A DNA stretch of 64,000 bases from CATQHS01 sp963422655. Lineage in GTDB: Bacteria > Actinomycetota > Acidimicrobiia > Acidimicrobiales > Aldehydirespiratoraceae. Both the position numbers and the translations under genes were made by a program. Positions 1-7,745 of the stretch are shown piece by piece. The stretch lies in the NCBI GenBank assembly GCA_963422655.1, contig OY730440.1:2790001-2854000 (forward strand), given 5' to 3'. Below the pieces are notes generated by a model. It was not told where the DNA came from, did no database searches, and saw only the letters and a program-made list of their open reading frames with translations. The first letter of the stretch is position 1, and every line of letters starts with the position of its first letter.

Positions 1-1248
1 GTGGGGGCTTTCAGGGGGGCGGGCCGGCCCGAGGCCACTGCCGCCATCGAACGGGTCATCGACTTGGCCGCTGTCGAGCTGGGGATCGACCCGGTGGAGT
101 TGCGGCGGCGCAATCTGCTCGATCCTGACGAGTTCCCCCATACCACTGCCACCGGCGCGGTCATGGACTGCGGCAATTATCGGCGAGCCCTCGAGGTGGC
201 CTTGGAGATGGCGGGTTACCGCGAACTGCGGGCCGAGCAGGAGCACCGCCGCCGGTGCGGAAATTCCAAGCTGATGGGCATCGGCGTTTCCACCTATGTG
301 GAGGTGACAGCGGTGGGGCTCACCCAAGAGTACGGCGCGGTCGAGGTGGCCACCGACGGCACTTTCACGGTTAGGGCCGGCACTTCCTCCCACGGGCAGG
401 GCCATGCCACCGCCTTCACCCAGATCCTCGGTGAAGTGTTGGGCGTGCCCCCCGAGCGGGTCCGCGTCGTCCACAGTGATACGGGCGAGGTGCCCCGGGG
501 CACCGGTACCATGGCTTCACGATCCCTGCAAACCGCAGGCAGCGCAGTGTGGACCACCGCCAACGAGGTGCTCGAGCGGGCCAGGCTCATCGCTGCCCAC
601 CGGCTGGAAGCCAGCGCCGACGACATCGTCGTCACCACCGGCGGGCTCGGCGTGGCCGGGGTGCCGGCCCTGGTCATGTCGTGGTCGGATCTGGCTCTGG
701 CCGCCGCTGGCGACGACCTACCCGACGGTGTGGATCCGGGCGGGTTGGCGGCCGAGGCCGATTTCGACCAAGGAGCCGCGTCCTACCCCTTCGGGGCCCA
801 TGTGGCCGTGGTCGAGATCGACGCCGAGACCGGAGACACCCGGCTGGTCCGCCACGTCGCTGTCGACGATTGCGGCCGTATTCTCAACCCCTTACTGGTG
901 AAGGGCCAGGTCCACGGCGGGATCGCCCAGGGTGCGTCCCAGGCCCTCTACGAGCAGGTTCTCTACGACGACGACGGCAACCCCCGGACCGTGAACCTCG
1001 CCGACTACTGCCTGCCCGGCCCCACCGAACTGCCGGCCTACGAGACCGCCCACACCGAAACCCCCACGCCACTCAACCCGCTCGGAGCCAAGGGAGTCGG
1101 CGAGTCCGGCACGATCGGGTCCCTCCCGGCGGTGCAGAGCGCGGTTATAGATGCCCTCTCCCACCTGGGAATACGTCATCTCGATATGCCTTACACTCCC
1201 GAGAAGGTCTGGAAGGCGATCTCGGCAAGCCGATCGAACCGAGCTTGA
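1..1248 (+). CDS. Molybdenum hydroxylase large subunit, form II CoxL-like, 5'-truncated by the window edge
   Basis: C-terminal half of a xanthine dehydrogenase/CO dehydrogenase-family molybdopterin-binding subunit; full family members are about 770-800 residues and 415 are visible. The fragment opens with AFRGAGR (residues 3-9). This matches the AYRGAGR active-site loop of form II CoxL proteins rather than the AYRCSFR loop of true (form I) CO dehydrogenase, so CO need not be the substrate. Molybdopterin contacts are suggested by SSHGQGHAT and by GAKGVGESGTIG near residues 362-373, where the Glu at about 368 is the conserved catalytic base. The small and medium subunits must lie upstream of the window. 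Maturation genes for such enzymes occur at 18.9-22.1 and 34.6-35.9 kb. The GTG at position 1 is an in-frame codon, not a true start. Confidence 0.93.
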   Translation: MGAFRGAGRPEATAAIERVIDLAAVELGIDPVELRRRNLLDPDEFPHTTATGAVMDCGNYRRALEVALEMAGYRELRAEQEHRRRCGNSKLMGIGVSTYVEVTAVGLTQEYGAVEVATDGTFTVRAGTSSHGQGHATAFTQILGEVLGVPPERVRVVHSDTGEVPRGTGTMASRSLQTAGSAVWTTANEVLERARLIAAHRLEASADDIVVTTGGLGVAGVPALVMSWSDLALAAAGDDLPDGVDPGGLAAEADFDQGAASYPFGAHVAVVEIDAETGDTRLVRHVAVDDCGRILNPLLVKGQVHGGIAQGASQALYEQVLYDDDGNPRTVNLADYCLPGPTELPAYETAHTETPTPLNPLGAKGVGESGTIGSLPAVQSAVIDALSHLGIRHLDMPYTPEKVWKAISASRSNRA

Positions 1249-1257
1249 ATGGTCATC

Positions 1258-1277
1258 CCTACCGACCAGTAGGTAGG
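1258..1277. promoter_or_regulatory. Operator-like inverted repeat in front of the desaturase gene
   Basis: CCTACCGACCAGTAGGTAGG is a 20-bp inverted repeat with two 9-bp arms, 8 of 9 positions matching, around a CA centre. It fills most of the 38-bp gap between the upstream stop and the desaturase ATG at 1287. The size and spacing resemble TetR-family operators that control fatty-acid desaturase genes, and the right arm overlaps the only Shine-Dalgarno-like bases. No regulator gene is adjacent in the visible sequence, so the bound protein is unknown. Confidence 0.45.
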
Positions 1278-1286
1278 CTGATGTAG

Positions 1287-2225
1287 ATGACCGTTGAAGC
1301 CGACCTCGTCCTACTGGCCGAACTGGAGCCGAGAGTGGAACAGCTCCTCGAGCGCCACCTCGCCCAGACCCGAGAATGGCATCCTCACACCCTGGTCCCT
1401 TGGAGTCGGGGCTCGGATTACTCTGCTGACTACGAGTGGACTCAAGCCCAGTCCGACTTCTCGACTCCGGCCCGTAGCGCCCTGTTCGTCAACGTCCTCA
1501 CCGAGGACAACCTGCCCTACTACTTCCGGGACATAGAGCGAATTTTCGGTCGGGACGGGGCTTGGGGGGAATGGGTCCGGCGATGGACGGCCGAAGAGGG
1601 CAGGCACGGCATGGTCATCCACGACTATCTCGCCGTCACCCGGGCCCTCGACCCGGTGGAGTTGGAGCGGGCCCGGATGGCTCAGGTCCAGCGCGGTTTG
1701 GTTCCCGAGCCTCCCGACGTTCTCGAGGGCTTGGTTTACGTGACCCTCCAGGAATTGGCCACCCGGATCTCCCATTTCAACACCGGCAGCCACATTGACG
1801 ACCCCTGCGGCCGAGCCATCATGCGCAGAGTCGCTTTCGACGAGAATTTACACTTCCTGTTCTACCGGGACGCCATGAGCGCGGCCATTGCCGTGGATCC
1901 GTCCAGAGCAGTCATAGCTATAGAAAACCAGGTGCGAGGGTTTGCCATGCCCGGGGAAGGGATACCCGGCTTCGAGAGTCATGCCCGTGTGATAGCCGGC
2001 GCCGGCATCTACGACCTCACCATCCACCACGATCAGATCCTTCAGCCGGTGATCGTGCGGGGATGGGACATACCCGGCCTCACCGGTCTTTCAGGGGAGG
2101 CGGAGTCGGCTCGCGTCCGGCTGATGAAGCAGATCGATCGCCATGACCGGGTGGGACGGATCCTGGCCGAACGCCGAGCTCGTCACCGCGAGACCGACCG
2201 GGAGGTATTGCCGGTCGGAGCATGA
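1287..2225 (+). CDS. Acyl-ACP desaturase family diiron protein
   Basis: 312-residue soluble ferritin-like diiron protein of the acyl-ACP (stearoyl-ACP) desaturase family. These enzymes put a cis double bond into acyl chains carried by acyl carrier protein, using O2 and ferredoxin. Iron ligands are visible in two ExxH-type motifs: EEGRH in the middle of the protein (about residues 107-111) and DENLH about 80 residues later; the first ligand pair includes the Glu of TEDNLPYY. Length fits the actinobacterial DesA-type enzymes. The gene starts 38 bp after the molybdenum hydroxylase fragment, separated by an operator-like inverted repeat, so it may have its own control. The ATG at 1287 was chosen because it follows the repeat and gives a full N-terminus. 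Substrate specificity cannot be read from sequence. Confidence 0.85.
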   Translation: MTVEADLVLLAELEPRVEQLLERHLAQTREWHPHTLVPWSRGSDYSADYEWTQAQSDFSTPARSALFVNVLTEDNLPYYFRDIERIFGRDGAWGEWVRRWTAEEGRHGMVIHDYLAVTRALDPVELERARMAQVQRGLVPEPPDVLEGLVYVTLQELATRISHFNTGSHIDDPCGRAIMRRVAFDENLHFLFYRDAMSAAIAVDPSRAVIAIENQVRGFAMPGEGIPGFESHARVIAGAGIYDLTIHHDQILQPVIVRGWDIPGLTGLSGEAESARVRLMKQIDRHDRVGRILAERRARHRETDREVLPVGA

Positions 2226-2299
2226 CGGCCGGGTGCGAGTCGTAAAACGGGGCCGAAGGAGGTCGTCACCGCACCGGTGATGAATCTACATTTCATGGT

Positions 2300-2629
2300 A
2301 TGGCATGGCTGGTAGTCGGCGATCGTGTCCTTGCCTCTCTGGAGATAGCCGAGACCGGTCGTGAACGGCGTCGGGGTCTGCTGGGTCGTGACAGCATGGA
2401 AGGGGCTTTGTTGCTGGAGCCGGCCCGATGGGTGCACACCCTGGGCATGCGTTTCACGATCGACGTCGCTTACTGCGATGCCGAGATGAGGGTGCTGCAG
2501 GTAACGAGGATGCACCCGCACCGCATCGGCCGGCCGGTGTGGAGGGCTCGCTCGGTGCTCGAGGCCACCGCTGGCGATTTCGGGCGATGGTGTGTGGAGC
2601 CGGGGGCTCAGATGGAGATCCGGCGATGA
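2300..2629 (+). CDS. DUF192 family protein
   Basis: 109-residue DUF192 protein. The family signature is clear: an N-terminal beta strand, then RRRGLLGRDSMEGALLL (about residues 24-40), VHTLGMRFTIDVAY (about 45-58) and a terminal DFGRWCVEPGAQMEI. The domain is a small beta-rich fold of unknown biochemical role; many members are exported, but no signal peptide is visible here. Three ATGs are clustered at the start (2295, 2300, 2305); 2300 is in frame with the domain. Its TGA overlaps the rsmI ATG by 4 bases (ATGA), so the two are translationally coupled. Confidence 0.85.
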   Translation: MAWLVVGDRVLASLEIAETGRERRRGLLGRDSMEGALLLEPARWVHTLGMRFTIDVAYCDAEMRVLQVTRMHPHRIGRPVWRARSVLEATAGDFGRWCVEPGAQMEIRR

Positions 2630-3477
2630 CCGGGGTTCTGGTTCTGGTGGGAACCCCCATAGGCAACATGGGCGACCTGTCCCCCAGAGCCGCCGAAGCA
2701 TTGGCCGCGGCCGATCTGATTTGCTGTGAAGACACCAGACGGACAGGTTTGATGCTCGACCGGATCGGCGTGAAGCCGGCTCAGCTCCGCCGGGTCGACG
2801 AGCACACCGAGCTGGCGGTCTCCGGCGATATCTGTCGGCTTCTCGACCGGGGCGCCACCGTGGTTGTGGTCACAGACGGCGGGATGCCCGGCATCAGCGA
2901 TCCAGGCCAACGACTGGCCGACACGGCCATCGAGGCCGGTCACACCGTTACCACCGTGCCGGGGCCATCGGCCGGTGTGGCCGCGCTGGCAGTAAGCGGA
3001 CTGCCGACGGCCCGGTGGGTTTTCGAGGGGTTCTTGCCCCGAGCTGGCGCCAGGCGGGCTACTCGGCTGGCTGAGATCGCCCGTGAGCGTCGCACTGTGG
3101 TGCTTTACGAGTCGCCCCACCGCCTCCGGGGCTGCTTGACCGACTTGGCCGAAACCTGCGGAGAGGGGCGCAGGGCGGTAGTGGCTCGGGAGCTCACCAA
3201 GCTTCACGAAGAGGTGGTGCGGGCAACGCTGGCCGAGTTGGGCGTCTGGGCCGACAACTCGGTCAAGGGAGAGGTGGTGATCGTGGTCGAGGGGGCGGAA
3301 CCCGAGCCGGAGCCCGGCGACGGCCTGCTGACCGAAGCCGTGGAGGCGGCTGTTTCCTCCGGGGCCAGCCGCCGGGATGCAGCCGCTGAGGTGGCCGAGG
3401 TCTACGGCGTGTCCCGGCGCCGGACCTACGCTCTGGCCCTCGGGTTGAAAGGGACCGCGGCCACACCCACTGGCTAG
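2626..3477 (+). CDS. rsmI: 16S rRNA (cytidine(1402)-2'-O)-methyltransferase RsmI
   Basis: 283-residue SAM-dependent tetrapyrrole-methylase-fold enzyme that 2'-O-methylates C1402 in the decoding centre of 16S rRNA. It opens with GVLVLVGTPIGNMGDLSPRA, the family N-terminal signature, followed by CEDTRRTGLMLD, VVTDGGMPGISDPG and VPGPSAGVAALAVSGL. The C-terminal helical region ends in a DAAAEVAEVYGVSRRRTY helix-turn-helix-like segment typical of RsmI. An open frame continues upstream to 2428 but that part is the shadow of DUF192; the ATG at 2626 matches the family start and overlaps the DUF192 stop. Placement upstream of metG follows the usual actinobacterial order. Confidence 0.95.
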   Translation: MTGVLVLVGTPIGNMGDLSPRAAEALAAADLICCEDTRRTGLMLDRIGVKPAQLRRVDEHTELAVSGDICRLLDRGATVVVVTDGGMPGISDPGQRLADTAIEAGHTVTTVPGPSAGVAALAVSGLPTARWVFEGFLPRAGARRATRLAEIARERRTVVLYESPHRLRGCLTDLAETCGEGRRAVVARELTKLHEEVVRATLAELGVWADNSVKGEVVIVVEGAEPEPEPGDGLLTEAVEAAVSSGASRRDAAAEVAEVYGVSRRRTYALALGLKGTAATPTG

Positions 3478-3514
3478 GTTCGCTCCGTGAGAGCCATTGG
3501 TAGCCTGGCCAGCG

Positions 3515-5143
3515 ATGCCGGTTCCGATCCTGGTCGCAGTGGCCTGGCCCTACGCCTCCGGCAGCCGTCATCTCGGCCACTTGGCCGGTGCTTACCTGCC
3601 AGCCGACATATACGCCCGCTACCAGCGGCTGGCCGGCAACGAGGTGCTGATGGTGAGCGGCTCCGACGTGCACGGCACTCCGATCACCGTGCGGGCCGAC
3701 GCCGAAGGCGTGGAACCGGGTGTCATCGTCGACCGCTACCACCGCGAGTTCTGTCGGCAGTGGGAGGCAATCGGGATTTCGTGGGACCTCTACACCACCA
3801 CCGGCACCGATAATCACGCCGCCGTGACCCAGGACATGTTCCTGCGCCAGCTCGAAGGCGGGCATATCGACAAACGCACTTCCGAACAGCTCTATGACCC
3901 GGTATCGGATCGTTTCCTGCCCGATCGCTACATCGAGGGTGTCTGCCCCCACTGCGACTACCCCGAAGCCCGAGGCGACCAGTGCGAGAACTGCGGCCGC
4001 ACCCTCGACGCCACCGAGCTGATCGAACCCCGCTCCAAGATCAGCGGCGCCGCGCCGGTGCTGCGCCCGACCGAGCACTTCTACTTCCGCTACTCCAACT
4101 TCACCGGCGAGTTGGCGGCCTGGCTGAGCGCACGTCGAGGCTGGCGACCGCACGTGGTCAACTTCGCGCTGGGTTGGACCGAGGAGGGCCTCATCGATCG
4201 GGCCATCACCCGTGACTTGGACTGGGGCGTGGAGCTACCCGTCGATGACCTGGGTCCCGGCAAGCGCATCTACGTCTGGTACGACGCCGTCATCGGCTAT
4301 CTGTCGGCTTCCAAGCAATGGGCGTCCGACCGGGGCGACCCCGACCGGTGGATGCACTGGTGGCACAACGACGCCGCCCGCCATGTGTACTTCATCGGCA
4401 AGGACAACATCCCGTTCCACTGCCTCTTCTGGCCGGCTCAGCTCATGGCGTATGGCGGCCTGCATCTGCCCGATGACGTGCCCGCCAACCAGTACGTCAC
4501 CTTCAAGGGTGGCAAGGCCTCGGCCAGCCGGGGGGTCGGGCTCACCATCGATGAAGGCCTGGCCCGCTTCGAGCCCGACTCGTTGCGGTACGCCCTGGCT
4601 GCGGCCCTGCCCGAGCACGCTGACACCGAGATCTCCGAGGAGGAGATAGCCCGGCGCGTCAACGATGAGCTGGTGGCCACTTGGGGTAATCTCGTCAACC
4701 GGGTTCTGTCGCTGGCCGGCCAGAATCTGGTCGGTGTCGTCCCCGAGATCACCGAACGGACCCCTGAGGACCTGGCTCTGCTCGAGGCGATAGACGCAGC
4801 CCTGGCCGAGGCGGCCGGGCAGATCGACCGGGTGGAGCTCCGGGCCGGTTTGCGCACGGCCATGGACGCAGCCGCCCGGGTCAACGCCTATCTCAACGCC
4901 ACCGAACCCTGGAAGCTGGTCCGATCGGATCCCGGTCGGGGCGCGGCCGTGCTGGTCACCGCAGTCGAAGCCATCGCCGGGGTGCGGGTAGGTCTCGCTC
5001 CCTACCTGCCCTTCTCGACCGCTTCTCTCGATGATGTGTACGGACCGGTGCGAGCCTGGCAGCGGCCCGCAGTGCCAGCCGGAACCAGACTCGTCAAACC
5101 TCCGCCGTTGTTCTCCAAGGTCGACCTGTCGGCACTGGTCTGA
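3515..5143 (+). CDS. metG: Methionyl-tRNA synthetase
   Basis: 542-residue class I aminoacyl-tRNA synthetase that charges tRNA-Met. The HIGH-type motif is HLGH at residues 19-22. A four-Cys zinc knuckle follows at about residues 144-160 (CPHC then CENC). The tryptophan-rich catalytic core has VWYDAVIGYLSASKQWA and the anticodon-binding helical domain starts around residue 375. The KMSKS loop reads KASAS at about 334-338, so the second lysine of the canonical motif is replaced by alanine. There is no C-terminal tRNA-binding EMAP domain. The ATG at 3515 is preferred over the in-frame GTG at 3497 because family members begin just before the PILVAVAWPYASG strand. It is followed 13 bp later by tatD. 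Confidence 0.95.
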   Translation: MPVPILVAVAWPYASGSRHLGHLAGAYLPADIYARYQRLAGNEVLMVSGSDVHGTPITVRADAEGVEPGVIVDRYHREFCRQWEAIGISWDLYTTTGTDNHAAVTQDMFLRQLEGGHIDKRTSEQLYDPVSDRFLPDRYIEGVCPHCDYPEARGDQCENCGRTLDATELIEPRSKISGAAPVLRPTEHFYFRYSNFTGELAAWLSARRGWRPHVVNFALGWTEEGLIDRAITRDLDWGVELPVDDLGPGKRIYVWYDAVIGYLSASKQWASDRGDPDRWMHWWHNDAARHVYFIGKDNIPFHCLFWPAQLMAYGGLHLPDDVPANQYVTFKGGKASASRGVGLTIDEGLARFEPDSLRYALAAALPEHADTEISEEEIARRVNDELVATWGNLVNRVLSLAGQNLVGVVPEITERTPEDLALLEAIDAALAEAAGQIDRVELRAGLRTAMDAAARVNAYLNATEPWKLVRSDPGRGAAVLVTAVEAIAGVRVGLAPYLPFSTASLDDVYGPVRAWQRPAVPAGTRLVKPPPLFSKVDLSALV

Positions 5144-5156
5144 GAGTCGAGCGACC

Positions 5157-5903
5157 GTGGCCTGGGCCGATCAGCACTGCCATCTCCCGGAGGGATCCGA
5201 TGGTCGAGCCGTGGTGGCCGAGGCCCGGTCGGCGGGGGTCGAGTTGCTGATAAACGTGGGCACCGACGTCGAGACCTCACGCCAGGCTCTGGCCGTGGCC
5301 GCAACCGATAACGGGGTGTGGGCCACGGCCGGCGTGCATCCTCACGAAGCGGCCGGAGGGATCGAAGGGCTGGAAGGCCTCCTGGGTGGTAGCGGCGTGG
5401 TGGCGGTGGGTGAGGCCGGGCTCGACTACCACTACGACCACTCGCCCCGAGCCACCCAACGCGACGTGTTCGCGGCCCAGATCGACTTGGCCCATCGGTA
5501 CCGGCTACCGCTGGTGGTCCATTCCCGTTCGGCCTGGGACGACACTTTTGCGGTGCTCGACCGCAACGGCGTACCTGATCGCACTGTCTTCCACTGTTTC
5601 ACCGGGAGTCCGGCCGAGGCGGCCGAATGCCTGGTGCGGGGCGCTTTCTTGTCGTTGTCGGGAATCATCACCTTCGCCAACGCCCATGAGTTGCGTGAAG
5701 CGGCGGCCTCGTGCCCGCTCGATCGGCTCCTCGTGGAGACCGACAGCCCTTACCTGGCTCCGGTTCCGCACCGTGGGAAGAAGAACCGGCCGGCTCTTGT
5801 ACCTGTGGTCGGTGCGGCCGTGGCTGCGGCCAAAAGGCTTACCGTCGAAGAAGTGGAAGCCGCTACGTGGGCCACCACTCGATCTTTCTACGGCTTGGAC
5901 TGA
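5157..5903 (+). CDS. tatD: TatD family metal-dependent deoxyribonuclease
   Basis: 248-residue TIM-barrel metallohydrolase of the TatD family (3'-5' exonuclease acting on DNA and RNA, linked to quality control). Metal ligands are visible in order: HCHL near the N-terminus (about residues 6-9), VAVGEAGLDYHYD (Glu in the middle), LVVHSR, VFHCFTGS, and VETDSPYLAPVPHRGKKN near the C-terminus. The GTG at 5157 places the HxH motif a few residues from the N-terminus as in other TatD proteins; the open frame upstream of it overlaps metG. It sits between metG and rpf, as in mycobacteria (Rv1007c-Rv1009 region). Confidence 0.92.
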   Translation: MAWADQHCHLPEGSDGRAVVAEARSAGVELLINVGTDVETSRQALAVAATDNGVWATAGVHPHEAAGGIEGLEGLLGGSGVVAVGEAGLDYHYDHSPRATQRDVFAAQIDLAHRYRLPLVVHSRSAWDDTFAVLDRNGVPDRTVFHCFTGSPAEAAECLVRGAFLSLSGIITFANAHELREAAASCPLDRLLVETDSPYLAPVPHRGKKNRPALVPVVGAAVAAAKRLTVEEVEAATWATTRSFYGLD

Positions 5904-5926
5904 GTCGGAGGACGAGCCGACAATAG

Positions 5927-5955
5927 TTGCATTCCTGTTACGATGCGCCTACATT
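5927..5955 (+). promoter_or_regulatory. Candidate sigma-70-type promoter for the rpf gene
   Basis: TTGCAT (5927-5932) and TACATT (5950-5955) are separated by exactly 17 bp in a short AT-rich patch between tatD and the rpf-like gene. Both hexamers resemble the -35 and -10 consensus, and the next start codons lie 25 and 79 bp downstream. Confidence 0.45.
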
Positions 5956-5979
5956 TTGGTGATGTCGCCCGCCGGGTAG

Positions 5980-6867
5980 GTGGGCGGTGGTTTCTCGGAC
6001 AGAGGGAAGGACGGAGCTCTGGACGGAATCCGCTTGATTTGGCGACGGCGCGGACGCGCGAGTTCGCTTGCGGCGGCTGTGGTTTTCTGTGTCGGGATCA
6101 CGGGCTCGGTCGGCGCGCAGCCGTTTCGGTGGCCCCCCTCGCTCGAGACTGTTGATCCGACGTCCAGCGTGGATGCCGAATCGTTGGCCGATCGGGCCGA
6201 CCGTTGGCGGGACGCCCGAGATCGATATGTGAGGGAGGCCATAATTCGTGCCGAGAATCTGGCTGCTATCACGAAATTGATCGAGGCCGAGGCAGAAGCC
6301 CGCAAGGCGGCCGCCGACCAGCAGGAGCAGACCCGCGCTGCCGCCCGGTCCGGTACTGCCGTGAGTGCTGTCACCACGACCACCAGTGCTGTTCCGGTCA
6401 CTGCTGAGAGCGGTGAGGATGCTGAGAGCGGTGAGGATGCTGAGAGCGGTGAGGATGCTGAGAGCGGTGAGGATGCGAATCCTGCCGGTGGCTCGGGCCC
6501 GGATGATTTCGGAGTGCTGCCACCTGCCGACGGCCCCACTGATTTCGGAGTGCTGCTACCTGCCGACGGCCCCACTGATTTCGGAGTGCTGCCACCTGCC
6601 GACGGCCCCACTCTCGAACAGTGGAACGAGCTGCGCAACTGCGAATCCCGACACGACTACGGAGCCATCAGCACGAGTGGGCGCTACCGGGGCGCCTACC
6701 AGTTCTCGCGTACCACATGGGACTGGGTGGCCAGCATCCACAATCGGGATCTGGTCGGAAGCGACCCCGCCGAGGCGTCTCGAGCCGATCAGGATCAGAT
6801 GGCCTACAAGCTCTACTCCATGAATGGTCACAAGCCGTGGCCGGTGTGCGGAGTGCATATCCGCTGA
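5980..6867 (+). CDS. Secreted resuscitation-promoting-factor-like protein
   Basis: Exported muralytic protein. An Arg-rich n-region and a hydrophobic stretch (SSLAAAVVFCVGITGSVGAQ) form a signal peptide. Then come a charged Ala-rich helical segment, a Thr/Val linker, four AESGED hexapeptide repeats, three 12-residue DFGVLPPADGPT repeats, and a C-terminal RPF-type transglycosylase domain of about 80 residues. That domain has the catalytic Glu in LRNCESRHDY and the conserved YRGAYQFSRTTWDWVA and HKPWPVCG. It occupies the RpfB position of the mycobacterial cluster but lacks the DUF348 and G5 domains of RpfB. The GTG at 5980 gives 295 residues; a TTG at 6034, just after GGACGGA, would give a more typical signal-peptide start and 277 residues. 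I cannot decide between them. Confidence 0.85.
   Translation: MGGGFSDRGKDGALDGIRLIWRRRGRASSLAAAVVFCVGITGSVGAQPFRWPPSLETVDPTSSVDAESLADRADRWRDARDRYVREAIIRAENLAAITKLIEAEAEARKAAADQQEQTRAAARSGTAVSAVTTTTSAVPVTAESGEDAESGEDAESGEDAESGEDANPAGGSGPDDFGVLPPADGPTDFGVLLPADGPTDFGVLPPADGPTLEQWNELRNCESRHDYGAISTSGRYRGAYQFSRTTWDWVASIHNRDLVGSDPAEASRADQDQMAYKLYSMNGHKPWPVCGVHIR
6403..6474 (+). repeat. Four perfect 18-bp tandem repeats inside the rpf-like gene
   Basis: Unit gctgagagcggtgaggat, four exact head-to-tail copies, each coding for AESGED. The identical DNA, not just protein, indicates recent expansion or homogenisation. The acidic linker length can therefore change by 6-residue steps without breaking the frame. 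Confidence 0.97.
6505..6612 (+). repeat. Three 36-bp tandem repeats inside the rpf-like gene
   Basis: Three head-to-tail 36-bp copies (6505-6540, 6541-6576, 6577-6612), identical except one base in the middle copy that changes Pro to Leu. Each codes for a 12-residue DFGVLPPADGPT-type unit between the acidic repeats and the transglycosylase domain. They probably act as a flexible spacer. Confidence 0.97.
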
Positions 6868-6896
6868 CTCACAGCCCTTCGACTTTGAGAGCCTTG

Positions 6897-7697
6897 ATGC
6901 GAGAGTTCGACATCTCGCCTCGAAGGGCCTTCGGTCAGAACTTTGTTGTCGACCCCAACACGGTTCGGCGGATGGCCCGGCTCAGCGGGGTCGGGCTCGG
7001 AGACCATGTGATCGAGATCGGAGCCGGTCTGGGGTCCCTAACCCTGGCTCTGGCCGAGACCGGTGCCACGGTCCGAGCCGTGGAGGTGGATCACAACCTC
7101 CTCCCGACTCTGCAACGTGTCGTTGCCGAAGCCCGAGCCGGGGCCGGATCAGCGACCGTCGAGATCATCGAGGGCGACGCCCGCACCCTGGACTGGTGTA
7201 CTACCCTTTCCGGGGCCGACCGTTGGATCATGGTTGCCAACCTGCCCTACAACCTGGCTACGCCGCTGGTGCTGGATCTGCTGCGTGATGCCGATTCGAT
7301 CAAGTCCATGGTGGTGATGGTGCAAAGAGAGGCAGGGGAGAGGCTGGCGGCTCCAGCCGGCCGGCCTGGTCGGGGGATCCCCAGCGTGGTGGTGGAGTCG
7401 TACGGCTCGGCCCGGGTAATGGCCGCGGTCCCGGCCACGGTGTTCTATCCCCGGCCCAAGGTCTCCTCGGTGATCGTGCGTATCGACCGCGGCGACTCGA
7501 GGTTGGCGGTCGATCAGCGGGATCGTCTCGAACGGCTCGTTCGGGCCGGGTTCGGCAAGCGGCGCAAGATGCTGCGCAAGTCGTTGAGCGGTTTCGTCGA
7601 TCAAGATGGGTTCGACCGGGCTCGGATCGACCCGACGGCCCGGCCCGAGGTCTTGACCTTCGATCAGTGGCGATGCCTTGCCGCCGAGTCGTCGTAG
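6897..7697 (+). CDS. rsmA: 16S rRNA (adenine(1518)-N(6)/adenine(1519)-N(6))-dimethyltransferase
   Basis: 266-residue KsgA/RsmA enzyme that dimethylates two adjacent adenines at the 3' end of 16S rRNA. It starts with ISPRRAFGQNFVVDPNTVRR (family signature), then the SAM-binding VIEIGAGLGSLTLALAE, and the NLPYN motif (catalytic NLPY) at about residues 115-119. KVSSVIVRI marks the C-terminal region, followed by a small helical domain. ATG 6897 is used; in-frame TTG codons a few residues upstream (for example 6894 and 6882) could serve equally and would give the more usual N-terminal length. It lies 29 bp after rpf, as in mycobacteria. Confidence 0.93.
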   Translation: MREFDISPRRAFGQNFVVDPNTVRRMARLSGVGLGDHVIEIGAGLGSLTLALAETGATVRAVEVDHNLLPTLQRVVAEARAGAGSATVEIIEGDARTLDWCTTLSGADRWIMVANLPYNLATPLVLDLLRDADSIKSMVVMVQREAGERLAAPAGRPGRGIPSVVVESYGSARVMAAVPATVFYPRPKVSSVIVRIDRGDSRLAVDQRDRLERLVRAGFGKRRKMLRKSLSGFVDQDGFDRARIDPTARPEVLTFDQWRCLAAESS

Positions 7698-7745
7698 GGT
7701 AGGTCCAACTCGGTGTCGACGGTGAAGCCAGGGGAGGTCGGCGGT

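Noticed and set aside
2266..2280. Terminator after the desaturase gene
   Set aside because: TCACCG-CAC-CGGTGA makes a small hairpin but has only a 6-bp stem and no U-tract, so I do not call it.
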